Shown here: one piece after another, positions 49,726-56,852 of the stretch
Layout of the letters: every line of letters begins with the position of its first letter
Numbering within the stretch: the first letter of the stretch is position 1
Position numbers and translations under genes: made by a program
Assembly: GCA_028820505.1 (NCBI GenBank)
Contig: JAPPIT010000115.1
Location: 1-64,000 of the forward strand
Direction: 5' to 3'
DNA: 64,000 bases
Origin: Defluviicoccus sp.
GTDB lineage: Bacteria; Pseudomonadota; Alphaproteobacteria; MPNO01
Notes under the pieces: generated by a model
Told to the model about the DNA's origin: nothing
The model's database searches: none
Seen by the model: the letters and a program-made list of their open reading frames with translations, nothing else

Positions 49726-49747
49726 ATTATGTTCTTATTATGTTCTT
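49726..49747. promoter_or_regulatory. LexA box (GTTC-N7-GTTC) within tandem 11-bp repeat
   Basis: ATTATGTTCTT is repeated twice without a gap. The repeat creates GTTC-TTATTAT-GTTC at 49731-49745, a perfect match to the direct-repeat LexA box known from alphaproteobacteria such as Rhodobacter and Caulobacter. It lies 264 bases before mraZ and 200 bases before the Mo-hydroxylase operon. Confidence 0.55.
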
Positions 49748-49855
49748 TATCGGGCGTTTTATCCGCCGGAACGACGCCACCAGGGCGGCAATTGTCCCGC
49801 CCTCCATAATCGCCCGACCGGCCCGCGCCTTTTCCGTTCGCCATCACGAATTTTC

Positions 49856-49884
49856 TTGGCGGGGTCGCCCTTCGGCGATACGAT
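49856..49884 (+). promoter_or_regulatory. Candidate promoter of the Mo-hydroxylase operon
   Basis: TTGGCG (49856-49861) and TACGAT (49879-49884) are separated by 17 bases. The first codon at 49945 would follow a leader of about 54 bases with GAGGGAG as ribosome binding site. Confidence 0.45.
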
Positions 49885-49944
49885 TTCTTATGGATACCCG
49901 GCCCGTCAGCTGCGCGGGAGCGGGATTTCGATGAGGGAGACGTC

Positions 49945-50673
49945 ATGACCGAGAACCGTCACGACGAGGCGCTGGGGCTCGAAGCCTTCGAATTCCCCCC
50001 GGACCCGGCAAACGACTTCGAATGGGTGCCAGCGACGCCCGAAATCGCGGGCGAGCTTGACCAGCCGCCGGAGGCCGATTGGCGGACCGCCGGCACCACC
50101 CGCCGCGCGTTCCTGCGCGGCGTCGTCTGCTCGGGCGTCGCCGTATCGGCGTCGGCCTACATGTTCACCGTGCAATCGGGCGAGGCGCGCGCAGCGGTGC
50201 GCGGCGTCGAACGGCTGATCTCGCTGAACGTCAACGGCAAGACGCGGCGCGTCGACGTGCCGCCGAACGAGACGCTGGCCCAGACGATCCGCTACAGGCT
50301 CGGCCTGACGGGGACCAAGATCGGCTGCAACCGCGCCGAGTGCGGCGCTTGCACGGTGCTCGCCGACGACACGCCGATCTATTCCTGCTCGACGCTGACC
50401 CATCAGGCGCGGGGGGCGAGAATCACAACCGTCGAAGGCGTTGCCGCGCCGGACGGCACGCTCCATCCGGTGCAGCAGGCCTTCATCGATGAGCTCGGAC
50501 CGCAATGCGGCTTCTGCACGCCGGGCCAGGTGATGGCGGCGGTCGGGCTGCTCAAGAAGAACCCCAAACCCACCGTGGACGAGGCGCGCCGCGCGATGTC
50601 GGGCAATCTCTGTCGATGCGGCGCCTATCCACACTATCTCGCCGGCGTCATGCGCGCGGCTGGGAGGGCGTAG
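49945..50673 (+). CDS. Tat-exported [2Fe-2S] subunit of molybdenum hydroxylase
   Basis: Small iron-sulfur subunit of a xanthine-oxidase family enzyme. An unusually long N-terminal tail of about 50 acidic residues precedes the twin-arginine signal TTRRAFLRGVV (Arg53, Arg54) and a hydrophobic stretch, so the holoenzyme is probably exported folded. The ferredoxin-like cluster is bound by Cys128, 133, 136 and 148 (GCNRAECGACTVL, YSC) and the second cluster by Cys188, 191, 223 and 225 (CGFCTPGQ, NLCRCGAYPH). The organisation resembles E. coli PaoA (YagT). ATG 49945 has GAGGGAG upstream. It is the first of six + strand genes, with 3 bases before the Mo subunit gene. Confidence 0.93.
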   Translation: MTENRHDEALGLEAFEFPPDPANDFEWVPATPEIAGELDQPPEADWRTAGTTRRAFLRGVVCSGVAVSASAYMFTVQSGEARAAVRGVERLISLNVNGKTRRVDVPPNETLAQTIRYRLGLTGTKIGCNRAECGACTVLADDTPIYSCSTLTHQARGARITTVEGVAAPDGTLHPVQQAFIDELGPQCGFCTPGQVMAAVGLLKKNPKPTVDEARRAMSGNLCRCGAYPHYLAGVMRAAGRA

Positions 50674-50676
50674 ATC

Positions 50677-53091
50677 ATGGCATACACACTTCTCGGCAAG
50701 AACTTCACCCCGCCGGACGTCCGCGCCAAGGTCACCGGCGCCGCGAAGTACTCGGAGGACTTCCGTGCCGACGGCATGGTGTTCCTCAAGACCTTCCCCT
50801 CGCCGATGCCGCACGCGAAGGTCAAGTCGATCGACGTCTCGGCCGCGAAGAAGATGCCCGGCGTCGTGGGCGTCATGCTGCCCAGCGAGATCAAGCAGCC
50901 CAAGGATGCGGGCCACGCGATCCTGACCTCCTACCCGGTGTTCGTCGGCCAGCCGATCCTCGCGGTCGCGGCCGAGACCGAACAGCAGGCGGAAGACGCG
51001 ATCCAGGCGGTCAAGGTCGATTTCGACCCGCTTCCCTTCGTCACCGATCCGCTGGAGAGCCTGCGCCCCGACGGTCCGAACGCCCTTGTCGGCGGCAACG
51101 TCGCCAACCGGCGCGGCGTGAAACTGCAGGAGATCAAGTGGACCGGCAAGGACTTCGCCGAGGCCGGCGACGACAAGCTGCCGATGGGCAAGGCGGCGAC
51201 GGTATGGAGCTTCGGCGACCTCGAAGCCGGCTTCGCCAAGTCCAAGGTCGTGGTCGAGGAGTCCTTCGTCAGCGCGGCCAACGCCCATCACGCGATGGAA
51301 CCGCGCTCGGCGGCAGCCTATTGGGAGGGCGGCAAGTGCCATGTCTGGGGCTCGACCCAGTCCTCGTCCTTCGCCATTCCGAGCCTCGCCAAATACATCG
51401 GAATCAAGCCGACCGACCTGAACCTGGTCAGCGAGTTCTGCGGCGGCGGGTTCGGCGGCAAGGCCTATTCCTACCCGCTGATGGCGCTGCCGGCGCTGAT
51501 GTCGAAGAAGCTCAACGGACGCCCGGTGCTGATGCGGGTGAGCCGCGCCGAGGAGTTCATCAACGGTTCGGCGCGCGCGGCGTTCCAGGGCTGGGTCAAG
51601 ATCGGCTTCGGCGCGGACGGCCGCGTGCTGGCGGTCGACAGCTACATCGTTCAGGACAACGGCTCGACCGCCGGGTTCTGGGACTTCCAGAACTTCGGCA
51701 TGGCCACGTCGGTGATCCTGCAGCCGGAGGCCATGCGGTTCCATGGCATCCCGGTGCTCACCAACACCCCGCCCAAGGGGGCGCAGCGCGGCCCGGGCGA
51801 GAACCAGACGGCCAACATCCTCGAGCCGCTCCTCGACAAGGGCGCGCGCGAGCTCGGCATCGACCGACTGGCGCTCCGCCTCGTCAACGCGCCGGGCGGC
51901 GGGCCGAACGGCAAGATCGGGCCCAAGCAGGCGCCGCTCACCAGCGCCTATCTGAAGGAGGGGCTGGAACAGGCCGCCGCCAAGTGGGGCTATGCCGAGA
52001 AGATCAAGCAGACCGGCAAGCAGGCCAACGGCAAGATCCGCTCAGTCGGCATCGGCCAGGCCTATCACGCGGCCGGCTACAACGGCTTCGACGGCATGGT
52101 GCGGATCACGCCGGACGGCAAGCTCCACATCCACACCGGCGTCGGCAATCTCGGCACCTATTCCTACGCCGCGACCTCCCGCGTTTCCGCCGAAGTGCTC
52201 GGCTATGACTGGAACAACACGGTCATCGAGCGCGGCGGCACGCTGAAGGCGATGCCGTTCAATATCGGCCAGTTCGGCTCCAACACCTCGTTCACCATGA
52301 CCCGGACCAACTACGCCGGGGCGATGGACGCCAAGCAGAAGCTGCTGGAGATCGGCGCGGCGATGCTGGGCGGCAAGGCCGACGACTACGAGCTCAAGAA
52401 CGAGCGGGTGGTGGCGAAGAGCGGCTCGGGGTCGATCAGCTTCGCCGACGCGGCGAAGAAGGCGATCGAGCTCGGCGGCAAGTATTCCGGCCACGAGGTC
52501 GACGAGAAACTCAACCCGCTGACCAAGGCGGCGGTCGGCATGATCAAGGGCACCGGCCTGATCGGCGTCGCCAAGGACAAGCTGCCCAAGAAGGGGGTCG
52601 TTCCGGCGCTTTCCGCAGCGTTCATCGTGATCGAGCTCGATCCGGAAACCGGCAAGGTCGACATCCTCGACTTCATGGGTGTCGCCGATGTCGGCCAGGT
52701 GCTGCATCCGCAGGGGCTCGATGCCCAGATCCGCGGTGGCGCGGTGATGGGGATCGGCCTGGCGGCGATGGAGCGCTACATCTACGACCCGGCCTATGCG
52801 CGGCCCAACGCGATCGGGTTCTACCAGGCCAAGCCGCCGACCTATCTCGACGTGCCGGCGGAGTTGGCCTCGCTCGCCGTCGAAGGGGCGGTGGACGAGC
52901 AGAACCCGGTCGGCGCCAAGGGGATCGGCGAGCCGGTCCAGGGCTCGGCGTCGTCGGCCTATCTGAGCGCGGTCTCGGATGCGCTGGGCGGCCACATGTT
53001 CAACCGGGTCCCGGTGGTCGCGGACATGATCGTGAACGTGGTCGCGAAACAGCCGCAATCCTACAAGCCGTTGCAGGTCAACAACCAGTGA
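50677..53091 (+). CDS. Molybdopterin-binding catalytic subunit of molybdenum hydroxylase
   Basis: Large subunit (804 aa) of the xanthine oxidase family that binds the Mo-pterin cofactor. Seen: the N-terminal a/b hammerhead (VRAKVTGAAKYSEDF), CGGGFGGKAYSYPL, the cofactor region GAQRGPGENQTANILEP, GVGNLGTYSYA and the C-terminal GAKGIGEPVQGSASSAY, in which Glu is the catalytic base. It has no signal of its own and presumably leaves the cell bound to the Tat-tagged small subunit. It carries neither the CoxL active-site loop AYRCSFR nor an obvious xanthine dehydrogenase pattern, so the substrate, likely an aldehyde or N-heterocycle, is open. Confidence 0.92.
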   Translation: MAYTLLGKNFTPPDVRAKVTGAAKYSEDFRADGMVFLKTFPSPMPHAKVKSIDVSAAKKMPGVVGVMLPSEIKQPKDAGHAILTSYPVFVGQPILAVAAETEQQAEDAIQAVKVDFDPLPFVTDPLESLRPDGPNALVGGNVANRRGVKLQEIKWTGKDFAEAGDDKLPMGKAATVWSFGDLEAGFAKSKVVVEESFVSAANAHHAMEPRSAAAYWEGGKCHVWGSTQSSSFAIPSLAKYIGIKPTDLNLVSEFCGGGFGGKAYSYPLMALPALMSKKLNGRPVLMRVSRAEEFINGSARAAFQGWVKIGFGADGRVLAVDSYIVQDNGSTAGFWDFQNFGMATSVILQPEAMRFHGIPVLTNTPPKGAQRGPGENQTANILEPLLDKGARELGIDRLALRLVNAPGGGPNGKIGPKQAPLTSAYLKEGLEQAAAKWGYAEKIKQTGKQANGKIRSVGIGQAYHAAGYNGFDGMVRITPDGKLHIHTGVGNLGTYSYAATSRVSAEVLGYDWNNTVIERGGTLKAMPFNIGQFGSNTSFTMTRTNYAGAMDAKQKLLEIGAAMLGGKADDYELKNERVVAKSGSGSISFADAAKKAIELGGKYSGHEVDEKLNPLTKAAVGMIKGTGLIGVAKDKLPKKGVVPALSAAFIVIELDPETGKVDILDFMGVADVGQVLHPQGLDAQIRGGAVMGIGLAAMERYIYDPAYARPNAIGFYQAKPPTYLDVPAELASLAVEGAVDEQNPVGAKGIGEPVQGSASSAYLSAVSDALGGHMFNRVPVVADMIVNVVAKQPQSYKPLQVNNQ

Positions 53092-53113
53092 CGGGCGGAA
53101 CGGAGGCAGACCA

Positions 53114-54103
53114 ATGACCGACTATATGCACGCATTCGACCTCTACACGCCCGCGAGTCTGGCGGACGCGGCGAAACTGCTCGACGAGCACGGCAAGGAC
53201 GCCTGGATCGTCGCCGGCGGCAAGGACAGCTTCGACTGGTTCAAGGACCGGCACAAGCAGCCCAAGGCGGTGGTCGACGTCAGCGGGCTCAAGGAGCTCC
53301 GCGGCATCCGCGACGGGGGCGATCACGTCTCGATCGGCGCGGCGACCACGCTGACCGAGATCGAGGAGAGCAAGCTGCTGCGGGACAATTTCCCGTTGCT
53401 GGTGCAGGCCGCCGCCAAGGTGGCGAGCCCGCAGATCCGCAATTCGGGCACCATCGGCGGCAACGTTTCGCAGGACACGCGCTGCACCTATTACCGGGAC
53501 GGGTTCCCTTGCTATCGCGCCGGCGGCAACAGCTGCTACGCCAACACGCCGACGGCGATGAACCGGGAGCATGCGCTGTTCGAGGCGGTGCGCTGCGTTG
53601 CGGTGACGCCGTCCGATACGGCGCCGGCGCTGGTCGCGCTGGAGGCCGAGATGGCGATCTCGCGCGGCGGCAAGGTGCGGACGGTATCGGCGGAGAAGTT
53701 CTTCATCGGGCCGGACGTCGACATCACGCGGATGACGGTGCTGGAGGCGGGCGACATCCTCACCGAGATCCGCCTTCCGAAGAAGTGGGCCGGGGCCAGC
53801 TCCTATTTCGAGAAGGTCGCCGACCGCGAGACCTGGGACTTCGCCCTGGTCAGCATCGCCATGGCGGCCAGAACCGAGGGCGGCATGGTGAAGGACGTGC
53901 GCGTCGCCTGCGGCGGCGTGCAGTGCACCCCGAGGCGGCTGACCGAGGTTGAGGATCTGATGAAGGGGGAGAAGGCGGGGCCCGAGCTCGAAAAGCTCGC
54001 CAGGCGGGTCGCGGCGCGGGGCGCCAAGGCGCTCAACTTCAACCACTTCAAGATTCCGCTGATGGGCAACCTCGCCGCCCGCGCGGCCAGATCGCTCGCC
54101 TGA
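53114..54103 (+). CDS. FAD-binding subunit with [4Fe-4S] insert
   Basis: Medium subunit (329 aa) of the same enzyme. The FAD domain shows WIVAGGKDSFDWF and SPQIRNSGTIGGNVSQDTR; directly after it Cys124, 133, 141 and 161 occur in CTYYRDGFPCYRAGGNSCYA and RCVAV. The same Cys pattern binds a [4Fe-4S] cluster in the PaoB (YagS) subunit of E. coli aldehyde oxidase and, in another form, in 4-hydroxybenzoyl-CoA reductase; most CoxM-type subunits lack it. The C-terminal domain (TRMTVLEAGDILTEIRLP) is normal. It starts 22 bases after the Mo subunit gene. Confidence 0.92.
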   Translation: MTDYMHAFDLYTPASLADAAKLLDEHGKDAWIVAGGKDSFDWFKDRHKQPKAVVDVSGLKELRGIRDGGDHVSIGAATTLTEIEESKLLRDNFPLLVQAAAKVASPQIRNSGTIGGNVSQDTRCTYYRDGFPCYRAGGNSCYANTPTAMNREHALFEAVRCVAVTPSDTAPALVALEAEMAISRGGKVRTVSAEKFFIGPDVDITRMTVLEAGDILTEIRLPKKWAGASSYFEKVADRETWDFALVSIAMAARTEGGMVKDVRVACGGVQCTPRRLTEVEDLMKGEKAGPELEKLARRVAARGAKALNFNHFKIPLMGNLAARAARSLA

Positions 54104-54107
54104 GCGC

Positions 54108-54254
54108 ATGGAGGTCTTCCGCTTCTCGAAGAACGTCTGGGGTCAGGAGATGCTGGTGGGCATGTCCTGGGACCTGCTCTGGGTCCCGGTCGCGGCGGCG
54201 TTCGCCTGCATCGCGGCCCACCAACTCCTGCGGTTGGCCTTCCGGCGGAGCTGA
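54108..54254 (+). CDS. 48-aa single-helix membrane protein (not in ORF track)
   Basis: A short ORF in the gap between the FAD subunit and the cytochrome gene: ATG 54108, stop 54252-54254. The product starts MEVFRFSKNVWGQEM and has one hydrophobic helix (DLLWVPVAAAFACIAAHQLL) with a basic end (RLAFRRS). It starts 4 bases after the FAD subunit stop and ends 15 bases before the cytochrome start. Position and shape suggest a small membrane subunit that anchors the hydroxylase or holds the cytochrome, but no family is recognised. The hydrophobic pattern and tight fit argue against chance. Confidence 0.6.
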   Translation: MEVFRFSKNVWGQEMLVGMSWDLLWVPVAAAFACIAAHQLLRLAFRRS

Positions 54255-54269
54255 GTAACGCTCGCAAAC

Positions 54270-54845
54270 ATGTCGGGAAGCGGGGCTGACGACATTCGGC
54301 ACAGGTGGCCGGACCGTTCGTTCCACTGGACGATGGCCGTTCTGGCGATCATCCTTCTCGGGACCGCGTTCCTGCCGGTGCTGGGGGTCCGTTTCGACTG
54401 GGTCCCGATCCACTGGATATCGGGCGTCCTGCTGACGGCGGCGATCCTCTTCCACCTCTACCGCGCAGTCCTGATCCACGGCATCCGGTCGATGATGCCG
54501 ACCGGCCACGATCTACGGGTGGCGCTCGGGCGGACGCCGGAAGACGGCACCGTCAAGTACGACCTCTACCAGAAGCTCTACCACTGGTCGGTGGCGGCGA
54601 CGATCCTCGTGCTCGTGGTCTCCGGCTGCCTCATGCTCGCCAAGATCGACACGCCCCTCTGGCGCCGCGACCCGTCGATCATCTCCGACCGGGACTGGGG
54701 CGTGGTCTATGTCTGCCACGGGGCGGCATCGCTGGTGCTGATCTTCTTCTTTATCCTGCATATCTATTTCGCGTTCCTGCCCGAACACCGAAGACTTCTG
54801 GCCGCGATGGTGCTGGGCCGCGAGACCTGGAGACGAGGTGCATGA
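54270..54845 (+). CDS. Cytochrome b561-type membrane subunit
   Basis: A 191-aa protein with four helices (about 17-37, 46-66, 104-124, 148-170). His residues placed inside helices as expected for two b haems are H19 (FHW), H48 (IHW) and H62 (FHLYRA), H105 (YHW), H150 and H164 (LHIYFAF); this is the pattern of the formate dehydrogenase gamma/cytochrome b561 group. Following a periplasmic Fe-S/FAD/Mo enzyme, it most likely takes its electrons into the quinone pool. ATG 54270 lacks a strong ribosome binding site. Its stop overlaps the next gene in ATGA. Confidence 0.88.
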   Translation: MSGSGADDIRHRWPDRSFHWTMAVLAIILLGTAFLPVLGVRFDWVPIHWISGVLLTAAILFHLYRAVLIHGIRSMMPTGHDLRVALGRTPEDGTVKYDLYQKLYHWSVAATILVLVVSGCLMLAKIDTPLWRRDPSIISDRDWGVVYVCHGAASLVLIFFFILHIYFAFLPEHRRLLAAMVLGRETWRRGA

Positions 54846-55216
54846 GCGAGACAATCCGGGGGCATATCGAGCGCATCGAGGAAGCCTACGAGTTCATGCT
54901 GGCATACGCGGCGCAGGGTCGCAGCGACGAAGGCGCCGGTCCCGACGGGGCGCATATCCGGACCTTCCTGAGCCAGTTCGACGAGGCCGCCGCCGCGATC
55001 GTCGAGGAGCTCGACACGGTACCCGGCGCCGCGGACGAGGCCGCGGTGGTCCTGGCCGCCCTGAAGGCGGACTCTGCAATCGTGTCGTCCGTCCTCCGGT
55101 CGATGCTCGCGCGCGACAACATCTCGTCGGAGGTGGTGGACAACGCGAACGGGCTGATCTCGGTCCGCGCCTACCTGACGGGCCTGTTCTTCCTCGACAA
55201 GGCCCTGCTGCCCTGA
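54842..55216 (+). CDS. Helical protein of unknown function ending the Mo-hydroxylase operon
   Basis: A 124-aa soluble protein, almost entirely helical and acidic (IRGHIERIEEAYEFMLAYAA, FDEAAAAIVEELD, NANGLISVRAYLTGLFFLDKALLP). It has no signal peptide, Cys or metal motif. ATG 54842 is in a 4-base overlap with the cytochrome gene, so it is a true member of the operon; the longer track entry is in the frame of the cytochrome shadow. It might be an assembly chaperone for the enzyme, which is inference from position only. Confidence 0.7.
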   Translation: MSETIRGHIERIEEAYEFMLAYAAQGRSDEGAGPDGAHIRTFLSQFDEAAAAIVEELDTVPGAADEAAVVLAALKADSAIVSSVLRSMLARDNISSEVVDNANGLISVRAYLTGLFFLDKALLP

Positions 55217-55226
55217 GGCGTGCCGT

Positions 55227-55302
55227 CCCTCGATACGGCGCCTGCGGCGCCTACTCGGGATGAGGGTTCTTTCTGAGGCCGCTCCAGCGGCGTATCGAAG
55301 GG
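55227..55302. repeat. Palindromic intergenic repeat (REP-like)
   Basis: CCCTCGATACG at 55227-55237 returns as CGTATCGAAGGG at 55291-55302, enclosing two hairpins (GGCGCC/GGCGCC and GCCGCT/AGCGGC) and the piece CTACTCGGGATGAGG. This closely resembles dispersed palindromic elements frequent between genes in alphaproteobacterial genomes. It separates the + strand operon from the 3' end of rnpB and probably works as a two-way terminator. Confidence 0.7.
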
Positions 55303-55306
55303 CGGC

Positions 55307-55682
<376 letters not shown>

Positions 55683-55714
55683 GGCATCTAACGTGGTTTG
55701 GGAACGGCGCGGCG

Positions 55715-56401
55715 TCAATCCGGATCGCGCGCGACCGCGCCGATCCGCGCCATGGTCCCGGGGTCGAGCCTCCCGTCGCAACGGGACGGGAGAAAGCGTC
55801 TCTGGAACGCCGCGAGCACGGCGGCGAAGCCTTCCGCGTCCTCGCAGAACCCGTAGCCGATGCGGGCGAGCGCCGCGCGCGCGCGGTCCGCGTCGGGCTC
55901 CGCGGAGTCCTCCCCCCCGCCGGGCCAGTATGCGAGCCCCTTCGCGGCGAGCCGCCGCCACGGGAAGAGCTCCCCCGGGTCCCGCTTGCGCAGCGGCGCC
56001 ACGTCCGAATGTCCCACCACGCGGGCGGGATCGATGCGCCGTCGTTCGCAGATGTCGCCGAGCAATCGCTCGAGCGCGTCGAGCTGGGCTTCGGGAAACG
56101 GGACATAGCCGAACTCGTGCCCGGGATTGGCGAGCTCGATCCCGATCGACCGGCCGTTGACGTCCGCGTCGCCGGCCCAGGAGGCAACGCCGGCGTGCCA
56201 CGCGCGCCGCCCCTCGTCGACGAGACGATAGACCGCGCCCGCCTCGTCGATCAGGTAGTGCGCGCTCACCCCGGAGGCTGGATCGCACAGACGCGCGAGC
56301 GCTGTCTCCGCGGCGGGCATGCCGGTGTAGTGGAGGACGACGAGGTCGACGGGCATGCCGGCCGGCCGCATGCCGTGGTTGGGCGACGGCCGCTCGATCA
56401 C
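55715..56401 (-). CDS. AmpD-type N-acetylmuramoyl-L-alanine amidase
   Basis: Amidase_2 domain protein that splits the bond between MurNAc and L-Ala, used in recycling of peptidoglycan. Zn ligands and active site: VLHYTGMP (first His), IGIELANPG (Glu), VGHSDVAPLRKRDPGELFPW (second His and the Asp/Lys pair). The C-terminal 70 residues form a small helical peptidoglycan-binding-like part (FAAVLAAFQRRFLP). I prefer GTG 56401 (VIERPSPNHGMRP), the standard beginning of this group; the track ATG 56461 and a later ATG are alternatives. No signal peptide, so cytoplasmic. It lies just upstream of rnpB. Confidence 0.9.
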   Translation of the reverse strand: MIERPSPNHGMRPAGMPVDLVVLHYTGMPAAETALARLCDPASGVSAHYLIDEAGAVYRLVDEGRRAWHAGVASWAGDADVNGRSIGIELANPGHEFGYVPFPEAQLDALERLLGDICERRRIDPARVVGHSDVAPLRKRDPGELFPWRRLAAKGLAYWPGGGEDSAEPDADRARAALARIGYGFCEDAEGFAAVLAAFQRRFLPSRCDGRLDPGTMARIGAVARDPD

Positions 56402-56495
56402 GCGCGGACGGCTCTGGCGGCAGGCACGAAAGGCCGCGCGCCGACAGAGGCGCGCGGGCAACCCGCGCCGGAATGAGTCCTGGACGCTGTCTCGA

Positions 56496-56714
56496 TCAGG
56501 CGGCGCTGCGGCGCGGTGCCGCGTCGCGCCGGCTCTCGGGCTCGCGATAGGCCATCTTCACGTGGGCGGCGCAATAGGAGAAGCCTTCCGAGGTCTTCCG
56601 GCCGCAGAAGTGAAACTCCTCCGTACCGGGCTCGCCGTAAGGCCACTGGCACGTCCGGTACGGGGACGTCTTGCTCACCCTCAACAGTGAGACGAGTTCG
56701 GATCGGTCCGACAT
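56496..56714 (-). CDS. Short GcrA-family protein, C-terminal sigma-interacting region only
   Basis: A 72-aa protein whose core, CQWPYGEPGTEEFHFCGRK followed by GFSYCAAHVKMAY, corresponds to the Cys-rich C terminus of GcrA, a cell cycle regulator that works with CcrM methylation and binds sigma70 through this region. The DNA-binding N-terminal half of GcrA (WTDERVELLKKLW type) is missing. Cys22, Cys37, Cys48 and His51 could bind a metal. ATG 56714 fits a promoter 31 bases upstream; the track start at 56807 lies before that promoter. The gene is alone between the ABC operon and ampD. It might modulate sigma70 without binding DNA. Confidence 0.75.
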   Translation of the reverse strand: MSDRSELVSLLRVSKTSPYRTCQWPYGEPGTEEFHFCGRKTSEGFSYCAAHVKMAYREPESRRDAAPRRSAA

Positions 56715-56744
56715 TCTTGCGTGTCCTAAGATTGGAACGCGCGA

Positions 56745-56773
56745 TAGATATGGTCGGCACTTCCCAACGTCAA
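56745..56773 (-). promoter_or_regulatory. Candidate promoter of the short GcrA-family gene
   Basis: TTGACG (56773-56768) and TATCTA (56750-56745) on the - strand are 17 bases apart and would start transcription about 24 bases before ATG 56714. The same gap holds a 14-bp palindrome (56836-56849) close behind the ABC ATPase gene. Confidence 0.5.
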
Positions 56774-56852
56774 GATTCGCGGCGCCAATACTGGCGGCCT
56801 GCGTCAATTTGTTGCATTTGGCGCAGGCAAACCCGCGCGGCCGGCCGCGATG

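Larger units (their letters stand above)
49468..49944. promoter_or_regulatory. AT-rich divergent control region of dcw and Mo-hydroxylase operons
   Basis: This 477-base stretch contains no gene. The part from about 49,600 to 49,760 is much richer in A and T than anything around it. It holds, in order, four ATGGG boxes and a TTGACA for the mraZ side, a GACTC CcrM-type methylation site (49663-49667), a tandem 11-bp repeat forming a LexA-type box, and a promoter for the + strand operon; each is listed separately. Confidence 0.7.
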
